From contig JBAYNW010000002.1 in NCBI GenBank assembly GCA_041678605.1, forward strand, positions 33,292-97,291: a stretch of DNA of 64,000 bases, read 5' to 3'. Below the pieces are notes generated by a model. That model had not been told where the DNA came from and ran no database searches. It saw only the letters and a list, made by a program, of their open reading frames with translations. The translations under genes were made by a program, and so were the position numbers. This document shows, one piece after another, positions 41,623 to 49,903 of the stretch. How positions within the stretch are numbered: the first letter of the stretch is position 1; each line of letters starts with the position of its first letter. Source of the DNA: JBAYNW01 sp041678605. GTDB lineage: Bacteria; Cyanobacteriota; Vampirovibrionia; Gastranaerophilales; Gastranaerophilaceae.

Positions 41623-42414
41623 TTAGTATTTAATCCATTTATTCTTAAGCCGTCTTAGTTTTCCTCTTGCTTCCATGTCTTCAATAATGTTGTCCACCCT
41701 GCCTTTTAGCCTCGCCGAAGAGGCTCCCTTTTTGAAAGCAACAGCGTAGGGTTCCTTCGAATAGATTCCGGGCAGCAACTTAACAGAATTATCATCAATA
41801 GCAAAACCCATCAATATAGTATCATCAGAGGTCATGGCATCGGCATGCCCATGCTTAAGTGCTTCAAATCCGCTTGTATAGGTCTTAAATCCAATAATGG
41901 CGGCATCCGGAGCGATTAACCTAACGGTTTTTTCCGCAGTCGAACCAAAAATAATGACAACTCTTTTGCCGTTTAAATCAGTCATTGAAGTAATTTTGCT
42001 GTTTTTCGGGACCAAAATGGATTGCCCCGTAACATAATAGGGGATGGAAAAATCGATTATTTCCCTGCGTTGTTTTGTTACGGTCATGGTCGCTATAACC
42101 ATATCAACTTGACCGGAATTCACGGCCCAGATACGGTTTGAGGGGGTAACTTGCCTAAATTCTATTTTATTTTCATCCCCCAGTAAAGATTTTGCTATGT
42201 ACCTTGCCAAATCTATGTCATACCCAGCCAGCCGGTGTTTTTCGTCTATGTAACCAAAAGGTTTTGTGTCATATTTGACCCCGACTATGACCTTCCCCCG
42301 TTGCATGATTTTGTCTAAGGTGTCTGCATTATTATCTTTTTTTGTACATCCCGTAACAAAAATTATAAATATTACGGAGAATAGCGTAACAATACTTAAT
42401 AATTTCTTTTCCAT
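41623..42414 (-). CDS. Amino-acid ABC transporter substrate-binding lipoprotein
   Basis: A 263-residue solute-binding protein of family 3 (SBP_bac_3). The N-terminal signal ends in the lipobox FVTGC (Cys near residue 22), so it is a lipoprotein. The family blocks are present: GKVIVGVKYDTKPFGY, LAGYDIDLARYIAKSL, NRIWAVNSGQVDMVIATMT (the substrate site) and TVTKQRREIIDFSIPYY. It would bind a polar amino acid such as Glu, Gln or His. No permease or ATPase gene is adjacent. Confidence 0.9.
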   Translation of the reverse strand: MEKKLLSIVTLFSVIFIIFVTGCTKKDNNADTLDKIMQRGKVIVGVKYDTKPFGYIDEKHRLAGYDIDLARYIAKSLLGDENKIEFRQVTPSNRIWAVNSGQVDMVIATMTVTKQRREIIDFSIPYYVTGQSILVPKNSKITSMTDLNGKRVVIIFGSTAEKTVRLIAPDAAIIGFKTYTSGFEALKHGHADAMTSDDTILMGFAIDDNSVKLLPGIYSKEPYAVAFKKGASSARLKGRVDNIIEDMEARGKLRRLKNKWIKY

Positions 42415-42511
42415 TTCTATCCTTTTGTTAATTATCTTAATAACTGTTAAGATTAATTTACCCTAATTTATGTTATTTTTCAACCCCATTGTTTATTTTG
42501 TACAATAATGA

Positions 42512-42540
42512 TTGCTTTATTATTTATTAAGTGATATAAT
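42512..42540 (+). promoter_or_regulatory. Extended -10 promoter of the Flp-type pilin
   Basis: TTGCTT (42512-42517), a 17-base spacer, then TATAAT (42535-42540) preceded by an extended-10 TG. The leader of about 30 bases carries a ribosome binding site (GAGGG). Confidence 0.7.
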
Positions 42541-42576
42541 AATCAGCGTAACTGTAATTGAAGAGGGTTTAATCTT

Positions 42577-42807
42577 ATGAAAAAAATTAAAAAGAATGCA
42601 CAATCATTAATCGAATATGGTTTAATTTTAGCACTGGTGGCTGTTATTGCCGTTGTTGTTTTAGGCAAATTCGGAAAAACAATAACAGGGGTAGGAAACA
42701 ACACCAGCAATTCGGTTAATCAAGTGAGCGGTAACGCTATGATAAATTACTGTACAAGCATTAATTGTACAGGCTTTTCAAATGGTACATGTACGGGATG
42801 TCCTTAA
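42577..42807 (+). CDS. Flp/Tad-type pilin
   Basis: A 76-residue protein. After a short basic leader (MKKIKKNAQS) comes the class IVb signature SLIEYGLILALVAVIAVVVL with Glu+5 and Tyr+6, typical of Flp pilin. The C-terminus is short and Cys-rich (YCTSINCTG; GTCTGC), possibly disulfide-linked. Normal size for Flp. Tad assembly genes are not in this window, so the pilin is unlinked from its machinery. Confidence 0.88.
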   Translation: MKKIKKNAQSLIEYGLILALVAVIAVVVLGKFGKTITGVGNNTSNSVNQVSGNAMINYCTSINCTGFSNGTCTGCP

Positions 42808-42833
42808 TTTAAGAACTACATCCAACGGTTATA

Positions 42834-42860
42834 AAAAAGACACCAACTAGGTGTCTTTTT
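42834..42860. terminator. Bidirectional terminator
   Basis: AAAAAGACACC-AACTA-GGTGTCTTTTT, an 11-bp perfect stem with T-runs on both strands. It ends the pilin gene (plus) and overlaps the stop of the flavoprotein gene (minus). Confidence 0.9.
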
Positions 42861-44064
42861 ATGCTGAAATACCCGCAATAATGCCTGTTGACCAGCAGTT
42901 TTGCAGGTTAAAGCCGCCGCAAAGGCCGTCTGCGTCAATCACTTCACCGCAAAAATAAAGCCCTTCAACAAGTTTTGACTGCATGGTTTTCGGGTTAATT
43001 TCATCAAGGCAAACTCCGCCGGAAGTCACTATTTCGCCATCTTTTGCAGGAGAAATTACCGTAATTTCGAACTTTTGAAGAGATTTCAGGATTAAATCAC
43101 GGGTTTTCCCGTTAACGTTACAGCATTTTACATCCAAATCAATCCCGTTTACCCCCAGAATGTATTCTGCCAGAGATTTTGGGACAAGCTCGGCAACCAG
43201 ATTTTTAACATCTTTTTTAGGATTAGCGTTGAGCATGCCCTGAAAAGTAAGAAGTGAGAGGTCAGAAGCGGGAGGATTATTAACAAAGTTTAACTTAATT
43301 GATAAGGGGCTTTCTTTTGAATACTCCTCTCTCGCACAAATTGATGAGATTTTGTAAGCCAATGGGCCTGAAATGCCTTCGTGCGTGAAAATAATGTCGT
43401 CTTGCAGCGGCGGAAATTTTTTCTCGCGGGAAAAAATTTCCGCCTTAACATTTTTCAGACTCACGCCTTGAATATTCTTAAAGTTTTCAGCACTAATAAG
43501 CCCTGTTAAAGCCGGTTTTGGCTCAATTATCCTATGCCCCAAATTTTTTGCGAGCGAAAATCCGGCATGCCCGCCAATGGCTAAAACAACTTTATCAAAG
43601 CAATATTCATTATTTTCCGTGGTGATTAAGAATTTATCTTCTTGTTTTTTTATTTCTACAACTTTTTCTTTTTTAAAACGGCATGCCCTTAAATTTTCAA
43701 GCATTTTTTCTCTAACCGACTTAGCACTGTTTGAGGTTGGAAAAATTCTCAAATCATCTTGAGTATAGGTTTCCACGCCAATTTTTTTAAAAAAGTCTAT
43801 CGTGTCAGCCGTTGAAAACCTTGAAAAAACGGAGTATAAAAACTTTTCACCTCTGGGATAAAATTTCGCCAATTCTTTAAAATCATACTCGGCGTAGGCC
43901 AGATTACATCTTCCACCGCCGGTATAAAGCAGTGTATGAAGGGGTTCGGCGAAATCAAACAGCACAACGTCGGATACATTGGGATTATTTTGTGCAGAAC
44001 AGGCACAAATGCATCCCGCAGGGCCTGCACCTATTATGGCAACGGATTTTTCCTCACGCTTCAT
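42859..44064 (-). CDS. BaiN/HI0933-family NAD(P)/FAD-dependent oxidoreductase
   Basis: A 401-residue flavoprotein. FAD binds at VAIIGAGPAGCICA. The family block GGGRCNLAYAEYDF follows, as in BaiN/HI0933 (aminoacetone oxidase-like) proteins, with VVLAIGGHAGFSLA in the middle and TSGGVCLDEINPKTMQS and GLYFCGEVIDADGLCGGFNLQ at the end. Physiological substrate is unclear for most members. Its start overlaps the folK end by 11 bases, so the two are co-transcribed. Confidence 0.92.
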   Translation of the reverse strand: MKREEKSVAIIGAGPAGCICACSAQNNPNVSDVVLFDFAEPLHTLLYTGGGRCNLAYAEYDFKELAKFYPRGEKFLYSVFSRFSTADTIDFFKKIGVETYTQDDLRIFPTSNSAKSVREKMLENLRACRFKKEKVVEIKKQEDKFLITTENNEYCFDKVVLAIGGHAGFSLAKNLGHRIIEPKPALTGLISAENFKNIQGVSLKNVKAEIFSREKKFPPLQDDIIFTHEGISGPLAYKISSICAREEYSKESPLSIKLNFVNNPPASDLSLLTFQGMLNANPKKDVKNLVAELVPKSLAEYILGVNGIDLDVKCCNVNGKTRDLILKSLQKFEITVISPAKDGEIVTSGGVCLDEINPKTMQSKLVEGLYFCGEVIDADGLCGGFNLQNCWSTGIIAGISA

Positions 44065-44563
44065 CTATTCTCGTCCCGTATAGATAAACCATTTCAGGGT
44101 TTTCAAGCTCCTCATGAAGCTCGGCTATGCTCTTGCCCAAATCCGGATGAACAAACTCAGGGTTAAGTTCCAGCATCGGAACGAGTGTAAAAGCTCTTTG
44201 GTGTAAATATTTATGAGGAATTTGCAAGTTTTTTTCTTTTACAATGTCTTTGTTGTAAAACAAAATGTCTATATCAATAGTTCTGTCGCCAAAAGGTCCT
44301 TCTTCCTCCCTGTTTCTGCCCAGCTGTTTTTCTATTCTCAGACATTCTGACAACAAATCCTGCGGGGATAGCAGCGTTTTAACTTCTACGACAGCATTGA
44401 CATACCATGTTGTGTCTTTTTCGAGCCAGGGCTGAGTTTCGTAGAGCGAGGATGTTCTTATTATTTTAATATCGTCAATTCCACCCAAAAGGCTTGCCGC
44501 TTGCTGAACATAACCGACTCTGTCTCCCTTATTTGAACCTAAACCTAAGTATACTATTGCCAT
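44054..44563 (-). CDS. folK: 2-amino-4-hydroxy-6-hydroxymethyldihydropteridine pyrophosphokinase
   Basis: A 169-residue HPPK that transfers pyrophosphate from ATP to the pterin precursor of folate. Signatures are YLGLGSNKGDRVGYVQQA, SSLYETQPW and the metal-binding GPFGDRTIDIDILFYN (Asp pair), then IPHKYLHQRAFTLVPM. Normal length. TAAAAT lies seven bases before the ATG, so this mRNA may be leaderless too. Other folate genes are not present here. Confidence 0.96.
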   Translation of the reverse strand: MAIVYLGLGSNKGDRVGYVQQAASLLGGIDDIKIIRTSSLYETQPWLEKDTTWYVNAVVEVKTLLSPQDLLSECLRIEKQLGRNREEEGPFGDRTIDIDILFYNKDIVKEKNLQIPHKYLHQRAFTLVPMLELNPEFVHPDLGKSIAELHEELENPEMVYLYGTRIDEA

Positions 44564-44630
44564 GCTTTCTATTTTATAATCCTTTGGATTAAATTGTCAA
44601 ATTGTAAATTAAATTAGGTAAAAAAACACA

Positions 44631-44685
44631 GCAATGACGTGAACGCTTTTTGGCATGAGTCAAAACATTTACCCCCGCAATGACG
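44631..44685. repeat. GCAATGACG repeat, second copy
   Basis: GCAATGACGTGAACGCT at 44631-44647 is identical to 13586-13602, and the following 40 bases are similar (AACATTTACCC then a second CGCAATGACG). Confidence 0.7.
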
Positions 44686-44709
44686 AAGGGCTTGTTTCCC
44701 CTTTCCCCC

Positions 44710-44766
44710 TTTCCCTTTCCCTTTCCCTTTCCCTTTCCCTTTCCCTTTCCCTTTCCCTTTCCCTTT
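44710..44766. repeat. (CTTTCC/TTTCCC)n hexamer microsatellite
   Basis: About nine perfect TTTCCC hexamers in tandem. The minus strand is (GGGAAA)n, with GGG tracts and 3-base spacers. It ends about 55 bases before the TATAAT of the TPR operon. Confidence 0.95.
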
Positions 44767-44819
44767 TTTCTGTTGAACTCAGTCACTTTGTAAAATTATC
44801 GACTAAATCAAATTTATGT

Positions 44820-44825
44820 TATAAT
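44820..44825 (+). promoter_or_regulatory. -10 box of the leaderless TPR operon
   Basis: TATAAT six bases before ATG 44832. No consensus -35 is seen; ATCGAC (44798-44803) is the closest. Confidence 0.7.
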
Positions 44826-44831
44826 TTTTCT

Positions 44832-46298
44832 ATGAAAAAAGGGATGTTATTTTTGTTTGTGGCTTTGGCTTCAGTTGCTTTGCAATTTGCGAATTCGGCG
44901 TTTGCAAGTGAGTTGACTGACGACTATTTTGATATTGCGACCAATTACTTTAACTCAAATAATTACGCCAAGGCATTGGAGTATTTGGATTCCGTAATAA
45001 AATTTGAACCTGATAACATCAGGGCAATTGAACTTAAAAACAAAATTTTGCCGATGTGTGCAGAAAATACCGAAAAACCGTCACAAGAGCCGGAAAAGGT
45101 CTTAAGTCCCGCTCCTGAATCGACTCCACCGGCGGTTGTTAAACTTCATCCGGCCGATGTTGAAAAAGTGACCTACAATTCCGACTATTACAACGCAAAA
45201 GGACAAGAATTTTATCAAAAAAAGGAAATTGACACCGCAATCGAATATTTTCAAAAAGCATTGAAACTCAACAAAAAAAATGCTCAGGCATGCAACAACT
45301 TAGCTATGTCATATTGCCTCAAAAAGAAACCAGACGAAGCGATTAAGTATTTCAAAAGAGCAAATTTTTTAAACAAAACCTATACTCAGCCGCTGGTCAA
45401 TCTGGCAATGCTTTACAGAGGTTTGGGAAATGAAAAAGAACAGGTTTATTATCTAAAAAAGGCGATAAAATATAATCCTAATGACTATATGGCATATTAT
45501 TGGCTCGGCGATTATTACAAAAACAGGGGCGAATACCCCGAAGCAATCAAGAACTTTAAGGAAGTAGTAAAAATAGACCCCAAATTTTCTCAGGTCTATT
45601 TGAGTTTAGCGGTAAGCTTCTTTGAAACAGAGGAATTTAACTACACCATTCTCGCTCTCAACCAGTACAGAGAATTTTGCCCAAATTCCGATTTCGCATT
45701 TTTTTTAATGGCAAGGGCAAATTTGGCTTTGTGCCGTTACCCTGATGCTAAAACCTATATAGAGAAGGCTATTGCAATAAACGATACCGGCGAATACCAA
45801 TTTGAATTGGCAAAAATAAATTATTATCTTGAGGATTATCCGTGTGCATTAAGTATTTTTCAAAACCTTTTGAAATCGAGTGATTCTGCGGAGGTTTTTA
45901 ATTATGTCGGGCTATGCAATTACAAACTTAAGAATATTGAAGTTGCGATTGCAAATTTCAATAAAGCCATTGAACTGGACGGGCTTAGACCGATTTATTA
46001 TTACAATCTTGCCCAATGTTACAAATCACTGGGAGATAAAAAAAATTACACAAAATATGTTAACGCCGCAACGAAAATCACTCCGATAAATTATCAGGAC
46101 TTTATTGATTTGAGCTATATTTACTACGATAACGCCAATCCGGCTTATGCAATTAACTCACTCAGCGATGCGATAAAAAGATATCCCGATGTAAAATCGC
46201 TTTATTTATCAAAATTGAAAATTTATGAAGCACTCGGCGATAATTTGCATTATAATGAAACTAAGGATTTAATAGAGATGAGATTTAACAGAAAATGA
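44832..46298 (+). CDS. Exported TPR-repeat protein
   Basis: A 488-residue protein with a signal peptide (MLFLFVALASVALQFANSAFA after MKKG). A short TPR near the N-terminus is separated by a Pro/Glu-rich linker (EKPSQEPEKVLSPAPESTPP) from about ten further TPRs (YQKKEIDTAIEYFQKALKLN and so on). It would lie in the periplasm or be anchored to the outer membrane as a scaffold. It heads an operon with overlapping genes: phosphoesterase, MBL-fold hydrolase and a small TPR protein. The longer upstream frame reads through the hexamer repeat and is rejected. Confidence 0.85.
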   Translation: MKKGMLFLFVALASVALQFANSAFASELTDDYFDIATNYFNSNNYAKALEYLDSVIKFEPDNIRAIELKNKILPMCAENTEKPSQEPEKVLSPAPESTPPAVVKLHPADVEKVTYNSDYYNAKGQEFYQKKEIDTAIEYFQKALKLNKKNAQACNNLAMSYCLKKKPDEAIKYFKRANFLNKTYTQPLVNLAMLYRGLGNEKEQVYYLKKAIKYNPNDYMAYYWLGDYYKNRGEYPEAIKNFKEVVKIDPKFSQVYLSLAVSFFETEEFNYTILALNQYREFCPNSDFAFFLMARANLALCRYPDAKTYIEKAIAINDTGEYQFELAKINYYLEDYPCALSIFQNLLKSSDSAEVFNYVGLCNYKLKNIEVAIANFNKAIELDGLRPIYYYNLAQCYKSLGDKKNYTKYVNAATKITPINYQDFIDLSYIYYDNANPAYAINSLSDAIKRYPDVKSLYLSKLKIYEALGDNLHYNETKDLIEMRFNRK

Positions 46299-47278
46299 AA
46301 AAACGCAAGAAAAGAAATAGAGGAACGTTCACATCAAAATTACTTAACGGCATTTCGGTATTATTGCTCGCCGGAGTAATGTTTTGGGGATTAAAAGTCT
46401 ACTCTGCGTCAGGCAGCAATTTGTCATTTGCCCAAATAAGCGACGCCCATTATTCATCCGCAAAAATAAATAAATCCTATCGTTTAACCGCCGAATCGGG
46501 AGAACTTTTATCCGATGCGATTGAACAGATTAACGAAACTCCAAATCTGGATTTTGTAATGTTTACGGGCGATATGATTAATACTCCTTACCAAAGAGAA
46601 CTGATGAAGTTTTTGACTTATGCAAATCAGCTCAAATATCCATGGTACGCTATTTTCGGCAACCATGATATCTGTATCGGCGGATATTTATCAAAAAGTG
46701 TATATCTGAGTATTCTAAATTCTCACGATAAAAGTTTTAATTTTTCAAAACCATATTACTCCTTTGTCCCTAAAAAAGGCTATAAAGTGATAGGACTTGA
46801 TACGATTATTGACACTAGAATTACCAATAACGGTGAGCTTTCCGCCGAAGAGCTTAAATGGTTGGACAGGGAACTTTCAAAGTCGAAAAATGATACCGTC
46901 CTTATTTTCATGCACGGACCTTTGGTGGAGCCGCTGCATAGCACGAGCCATGCGACTTTAAATGCGGGCGAAGCCTTGAAAATCATTGGCAAATACAAAA
47001 ATCCTATTGCGGTATTTTCCGGCCATTATCACACCACCAAAATAACTCAAATCGGAAACGTTTTACACGTAAGCACGCCTTCGTTGGTTTCTTACCCTAA
47101 TGCGTTTAGAATTGTCAAGGTAAGCAACCAGAAAAACAAGGCTGTTTTTGATATATACTTTAAGGAAACACGGTACAAAGATGTCCAAAAAAGGGCGAAA
47201 ATGATGGCATTCGGCTCCAAAACTTATTACGGTGCCGATGAGGACAGGAGCAGAACTTACGTTATTGAAAAAAAATAA
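46295..47278 (+). CDS. Membrane-anchored calcineurin-like metallophosphoesterase
   Basis: A 327-residue protein with a basic N-terminus and one membrane helix (LLNGISVLLLAGVMFWGLKVY), then a calcineurin-type domain outside the membrane. The two-metal site motifs are visible: D-x-H in SDAHYSS, GD in FTGDMINTP, GNH(D) in IFGNHDIC, H in FMHGPLVEP, and G-H-x-H in FSGHYHTT. Its ATG overlaps the upstream stop (ATGA). Substrate unknown; a phosphodiester or UDP-sugar-type substrate would be usual. Confidence 0.9.
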   Translation: MKKRKKRNRGTFTSKLLNGISVLLLAGVMFWGLKVYSASGSNLSFAQISDAHYSSAKINKSYRLTAESGELLSDAIEQINETPNLDFVMFTGDMINTPYQRELMKFLTYANQLKYPWYAIFGNHDICIGGYLSKSVYLSILNSHDKSFNFSKPYYSFVPKKGYKVIGLDTIIDTRITNNGELSAEELKWLDRELSKSKNDTVLIFMHGPLVEPLHSTSHATLNAGEALKIIGKYKNPIAVFSGHYHTTKITQIGNVLHVSTPSLVSYPNAFRIVKVSNQKNKAVFDIYFKETRYKDVQKRAKMMAFGSKTYYGADEDRSRTYVIEKK

Positions 47279-47299
47279 GGATAGAGAGGATAGAATAAT

Positions 47300-48238
47300 A
47301 TGAAGAATGTTGAAAATGAGTTCAGAGTAAAATTTAGGGGCGTTAGGGGAAGTTATCCCATTGCGAACAAAGATTATTTAAAGTACGGAGGAAACACTTC
47401 TTGTGTCGAAGTCAACGTGGGCGGACATTTAATTATCCTTGATGCCGGAACCGGTTTGATTGACCTCGGACATGAATTAATGCAGGAACATATTTCTTCC
47501 GGCACGGATTTGTATGACAGAAAACCCGTAGATGTGACATTACTGTTAAGCCATATCCATCAAGACCATATACAGGGTTTTACATTTTTCGGACCATCTC
47601 ATATTTCTACAACAAAATTAAATGTTTTTGGGGCAACGGACTACAACGAAACACTTGCCGATGAACTTTCCCAACTTCTTTTCACTAAATCTTTCCCTCT
47701 GGATTTGGGAGATATAGCAGCAGAGTTGAACATCTTTGATATTAGTGAAACCGAGTATATTGTTCTGGAAGATTCTGACTTGAAAATAAAAAGAGTTGAA
47801 AGCAGCAGTGAATTAATACCAAAGAACAATGAGGTGATTATATCTTGCTACAAATCCTACGCCCATCCGCAAGACGGCGTTATGGTGTATAAAATCGCCT
47901 ATAAAGACAAATCAATGGTTTATGCTACAGATAAAGAAAGTTATCTGGGCGGCGATAAAAAGCTTTCAATGTTTGCAAGGGGTTGCGATTTGTTAATCCA
48001 TGATGCTCAATATACATCGGATGATTACCTGCATTCTTATTCACCGAAGCAAGGTTACGGCCACTCCACTTTTGACATGGCTCTTGAAAGCCAAAAACAA
48101 TCGGGGGCAAAAAAACTTGCATTTTTCCATTTTGATCCGGGTTATGATGACAAAAAATTAGACGAAATAGCTCTGCATTACCAAAAAATATCCGAGGATG
48201 TTTACGTCGCTCATGAAGGACTCGAAATAATTCTATGA
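47300..48238 (+). CDS. MBL-fold metallohydrolase
   Basis: A 312-residue metallo-beta-lactamase-fold enzyme. The start VRGSYPIANKDYLKYGGNTSCVEV is typical of a group acting on cyclic nucleotides or related phosphodiesters. Metal-binding motif HIHQDH is near residue 92. The later ligands are in the ATDKES and GHSTFDMALE regions and a His in FFHFDPGY. No signal peptide. It overlaps the next gene by an ATGA. Together with the phosphoesterase it suggests phosphodiester turnover; the substrate is unknown. Confidence 0.88.
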   Translation: MKNVENEFRVKFRGVRGSYPIANKDYLKYGGNTSCVEVNVGGHLIILDAGTGLIDLGHELMQEHISSGTDLYDRKPVDVTLLLSHIHQDHIQGFTFFGPSHISTTKLNVFGATDYNETLADELSQLLFTKSFPLDLGDIAAELNIFDISETEYIVLEDSDLKIKRVESSSELIPKNNEVIISCYKSYAHPQDGVMVYKIAYKDKSMVYATDKESYLGGDKKLSMFARGCDLLIHDAQYTSDDYLHSYSPKQGYGHSTFDMALESQKQSGAKKLAFFHFDPGYDDKKLDEIALHYQKISEDVYVAHEGLEIIL

Positions 48239-48798
48239 TGAAAAAATTAATTACGGTTTTAATTCTGTTTGCGGCAACATTTGTTTTCGCAGGCTACACA
48301 AAGCCCGATGTATATAAAATCGATGCCGAAAAAAATGCCGTGATGCACAATAATCTCGGACTTAAAGCAGTGTCTGAAGAAGATTATTACGGAGCAATTC
48401 AGGAATTTTCGCTGGCAATACTTTTAAACCCCAAAACTCAAGCAACAGCGGTTTATTATAACAATCTGGGCGAAACTTACATGAAAATAGGGTGCTTCAG
48501 AGATGCTCAGGGCTGTTTTGAAAAAGCTATGAAGCAATATAACCTCAATTTTACCTATTATCAAAATCTTGTAAAATCTTTTAAAGCCCAAAATGTAGTC
48601 AAATCAAAAATAAAAATTTATGAAACAAAGAGCGGCAAAGATTCTATGAATATGGTCACGCTTGGTCTTTTGTACGTTGCCGACGGAAACGTCAGAGGCG
48701 GAATAATAAAACTTGATGAATTTTGTATGAGAGAGCCGGATTTGCTGATAACAGATGCCGTTAGAAATTATATTAAGGGGATAATTCCTAAAAATTAA
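48235..48798 (+). CDS. Small exported TPR protein
   Basis: A 187-residue protein with a signal peptide (LITVLILFAATFVFAGY) and about three TPR-like units (MHNNLGLKAVSEEDYYGAIQ; VYYNNLGETYMKIGCFRDAQ). It is the last gene of the overlapping four-gene operon and is followed by a strong two-way terminator. It is probably periplasmic and a partner of the large TPR protein encoded at the operon start. Confidence 0.8.
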   Translation: MMKKLITVLILFAATFVFAGYTKPDVYKIDAEKNAVMHNNLGLKAVSEEDYYGAIQEFSLAILLNPKTQATAVYYNNLGETYMKIGCFRDAQGCFEKAMKQYNLNFTYYQNLVKSFKAQNVVKSKIKIYETKSGKDSMNMVTLGLLYVADGNVRGGIIKLDEFCMREPDLLITDAVRNYIKGIIPKN

Positions 48799-48810
48799 AA
48801 TGAGTCATTA

Positions 48811-48853
48811 AAAAAGGGCGAATTTTTTGATTTACAAAAAATTCGCCCTTTTT
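48811..48853. terminator. Strong bidirectional terminator
   Basis: AAAAAGGGCGAATTTTTT (48811-48828) pairs with its complement at 48836-48853, an 18-bp stem with T-runs on both strands, between convergent genes. Confidence 0.92.
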
Positions 48854-48867
48854 TACTTTTTAATTAA

Positions 48868-49044
48868 TTATTCAATTACAATAACGCCTACAGGGCAAGA
48901 ATCTGCCGCTTCCTTAACGCAGTCAATGTTGTCGGCAACAGCTGACTGATTAACAATAGCGACATCTTCCACTGAAAAAACAGCTTCACAAATTGACTCA
49001 CAAGCACCACATGCAATGCATCCGTCTTCGATTTTTACATTCAT
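48868..49044 (-). CDS. Small [4Fe-4S] ferredoxin
   Basis: A 58-residue ferredoxin. C9-x2-C12-x2-C15 plus the distal CP (SCPVGVI) give the ligands of a single [4Fe-4S] cluster. C19 and C42 are extra cysteines that may form a disulfide, as in monocluster ferredoxins of Desulfovibrio or Thermotoga type. Acidic overall. The ribosome binding site is GAAGGAG, just before ATG 49044. It is a soluble electron carrier in an anaerobic metabolism. It is short, but start, stop and motif are unambiguous. Confidence 0.9.
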   Translation of the reverse strand: MNVKIEDGCIACGACESICEAVFSVEDVAIVNQSAVADNIDCVKEAADSCPVGVIVIE

Positions 49045-49174
49045 TTTAATTTCTCCTTCTTTAATAATCCATTTTTTGTAAATAATTTTACGTAAATTAT
49101 TATAACAGAAAAATTTTAAAAATAAAGGGCAATTATTTGTGCTAAATTGTTTTTATATCTATATAGGAGTTGGT

Positions 49175-49897
49175 ATGTTCGATTTCATCCAAAAATTAAT
49201 GTACTCTGTTTTAGCTTTTCAAGAAAAAATCTTGAGAGGGAAACTTAGACGCAATTTTAAGTCAGTCTATTCAAACAGCACTTCCAAAAGAGTTTTTGGG
49301 AAAGCGGCTTCTTTAGAATTGAATTCACAAACCCAAAAAAACAAAGTGAAATTGGAAAATAATGTTAAAACTATTTTGAAAAAATGTGAAAATGACCCCA
49401 AAAAACTTCTTGAATTTGTTGAAAAAAGCGGAACGAAAGTTTATAAAATTCCTTTTGCAAACAAAATACTAAAACTTGTCAGCTACGAAGAAGGTTTTGT
49501 GGGTGCTTCAAAAGGGCTTAAAGCAATGTATCTAAACATCATCATATCATTTTTGGCCGGTGAAAAAATAAAATTGTCTTTTAAAACCGAACCCATGTTT
49601 GTATTGAGGGACTTGCAGTTAGATAGTTACTGTATGATACAGCAATTTCACAAATGGTATGCAATGAAACTGGATTTACCGGGTTTTGACGCCGAAGCTC
49701 AAAATAATTTCCAAAAATTTCTGTCACCCTCTAAGGATGAAAAGCTTAAAGAATTGAGCGTTGAAGAAATATTGGGACTAAAAGAAGCTATAGCAAGGGA
49801 TGTTGAGGCTATTAATTTTATTATTGATTTAGCAAAATCGACAACCGGTTCAAAAAATGCATTAAAAAAGATGACGGCAGGCGGAGCCTCCATTTAA
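49175..49897 (+). CDS. Hypothetical soluble protein
   Basis: A 240-residue protein with no recognised domain. It has a basic, helical N-terminus (FQEKILRGKLRRNFKSVY) and a helical C-terminus (LKELSVEEILGLKEAIARDV) that ends in Gly/Ala-rich MTAGGASI. A weakly hydrophobic segment (AMYLNIIISFLAG) is too short for a clear membrane helix. ATG 49175 has an AGGAG ribosome binding site. It converges on the hybrid kinase gene. Function unknown. Confidence 0.65.
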   Translation: MFDFIQKLMYSVLAFQEKILRGKLRRNFKSVYSNSTSKRVFGKAASLELNSQTQKNKVKLENNVKTILKKCENDPKKLLEFVEKSGTKVYKIPFANKILKLVSYEEGFVGASKGLKAMYLNIIISFLAGEKIKLSFKTEPMFVLRDLQLDSYCMIQQFHKWYAMKLDLPGFDAEAQNNFQKFLSPSKDEKLKELSVEEILGLKEAIARDVEAINFIIDLAKSTTGSKNALKKMTAGGASI

Positions 49898-49903
49898 AAT
49901 TTA

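Noticed and set aside
44710..44766. Possible CRISPR array
   Set aside because: Units are contiguous hexamers without spacers, and no cas genes are present.
44655..44831. N-terminal extension of the TPR protein with (LS)n repeats
   Set aside because: Translation of the hexamer array. The signal peptide and leaderless promoter place the start at 44832.
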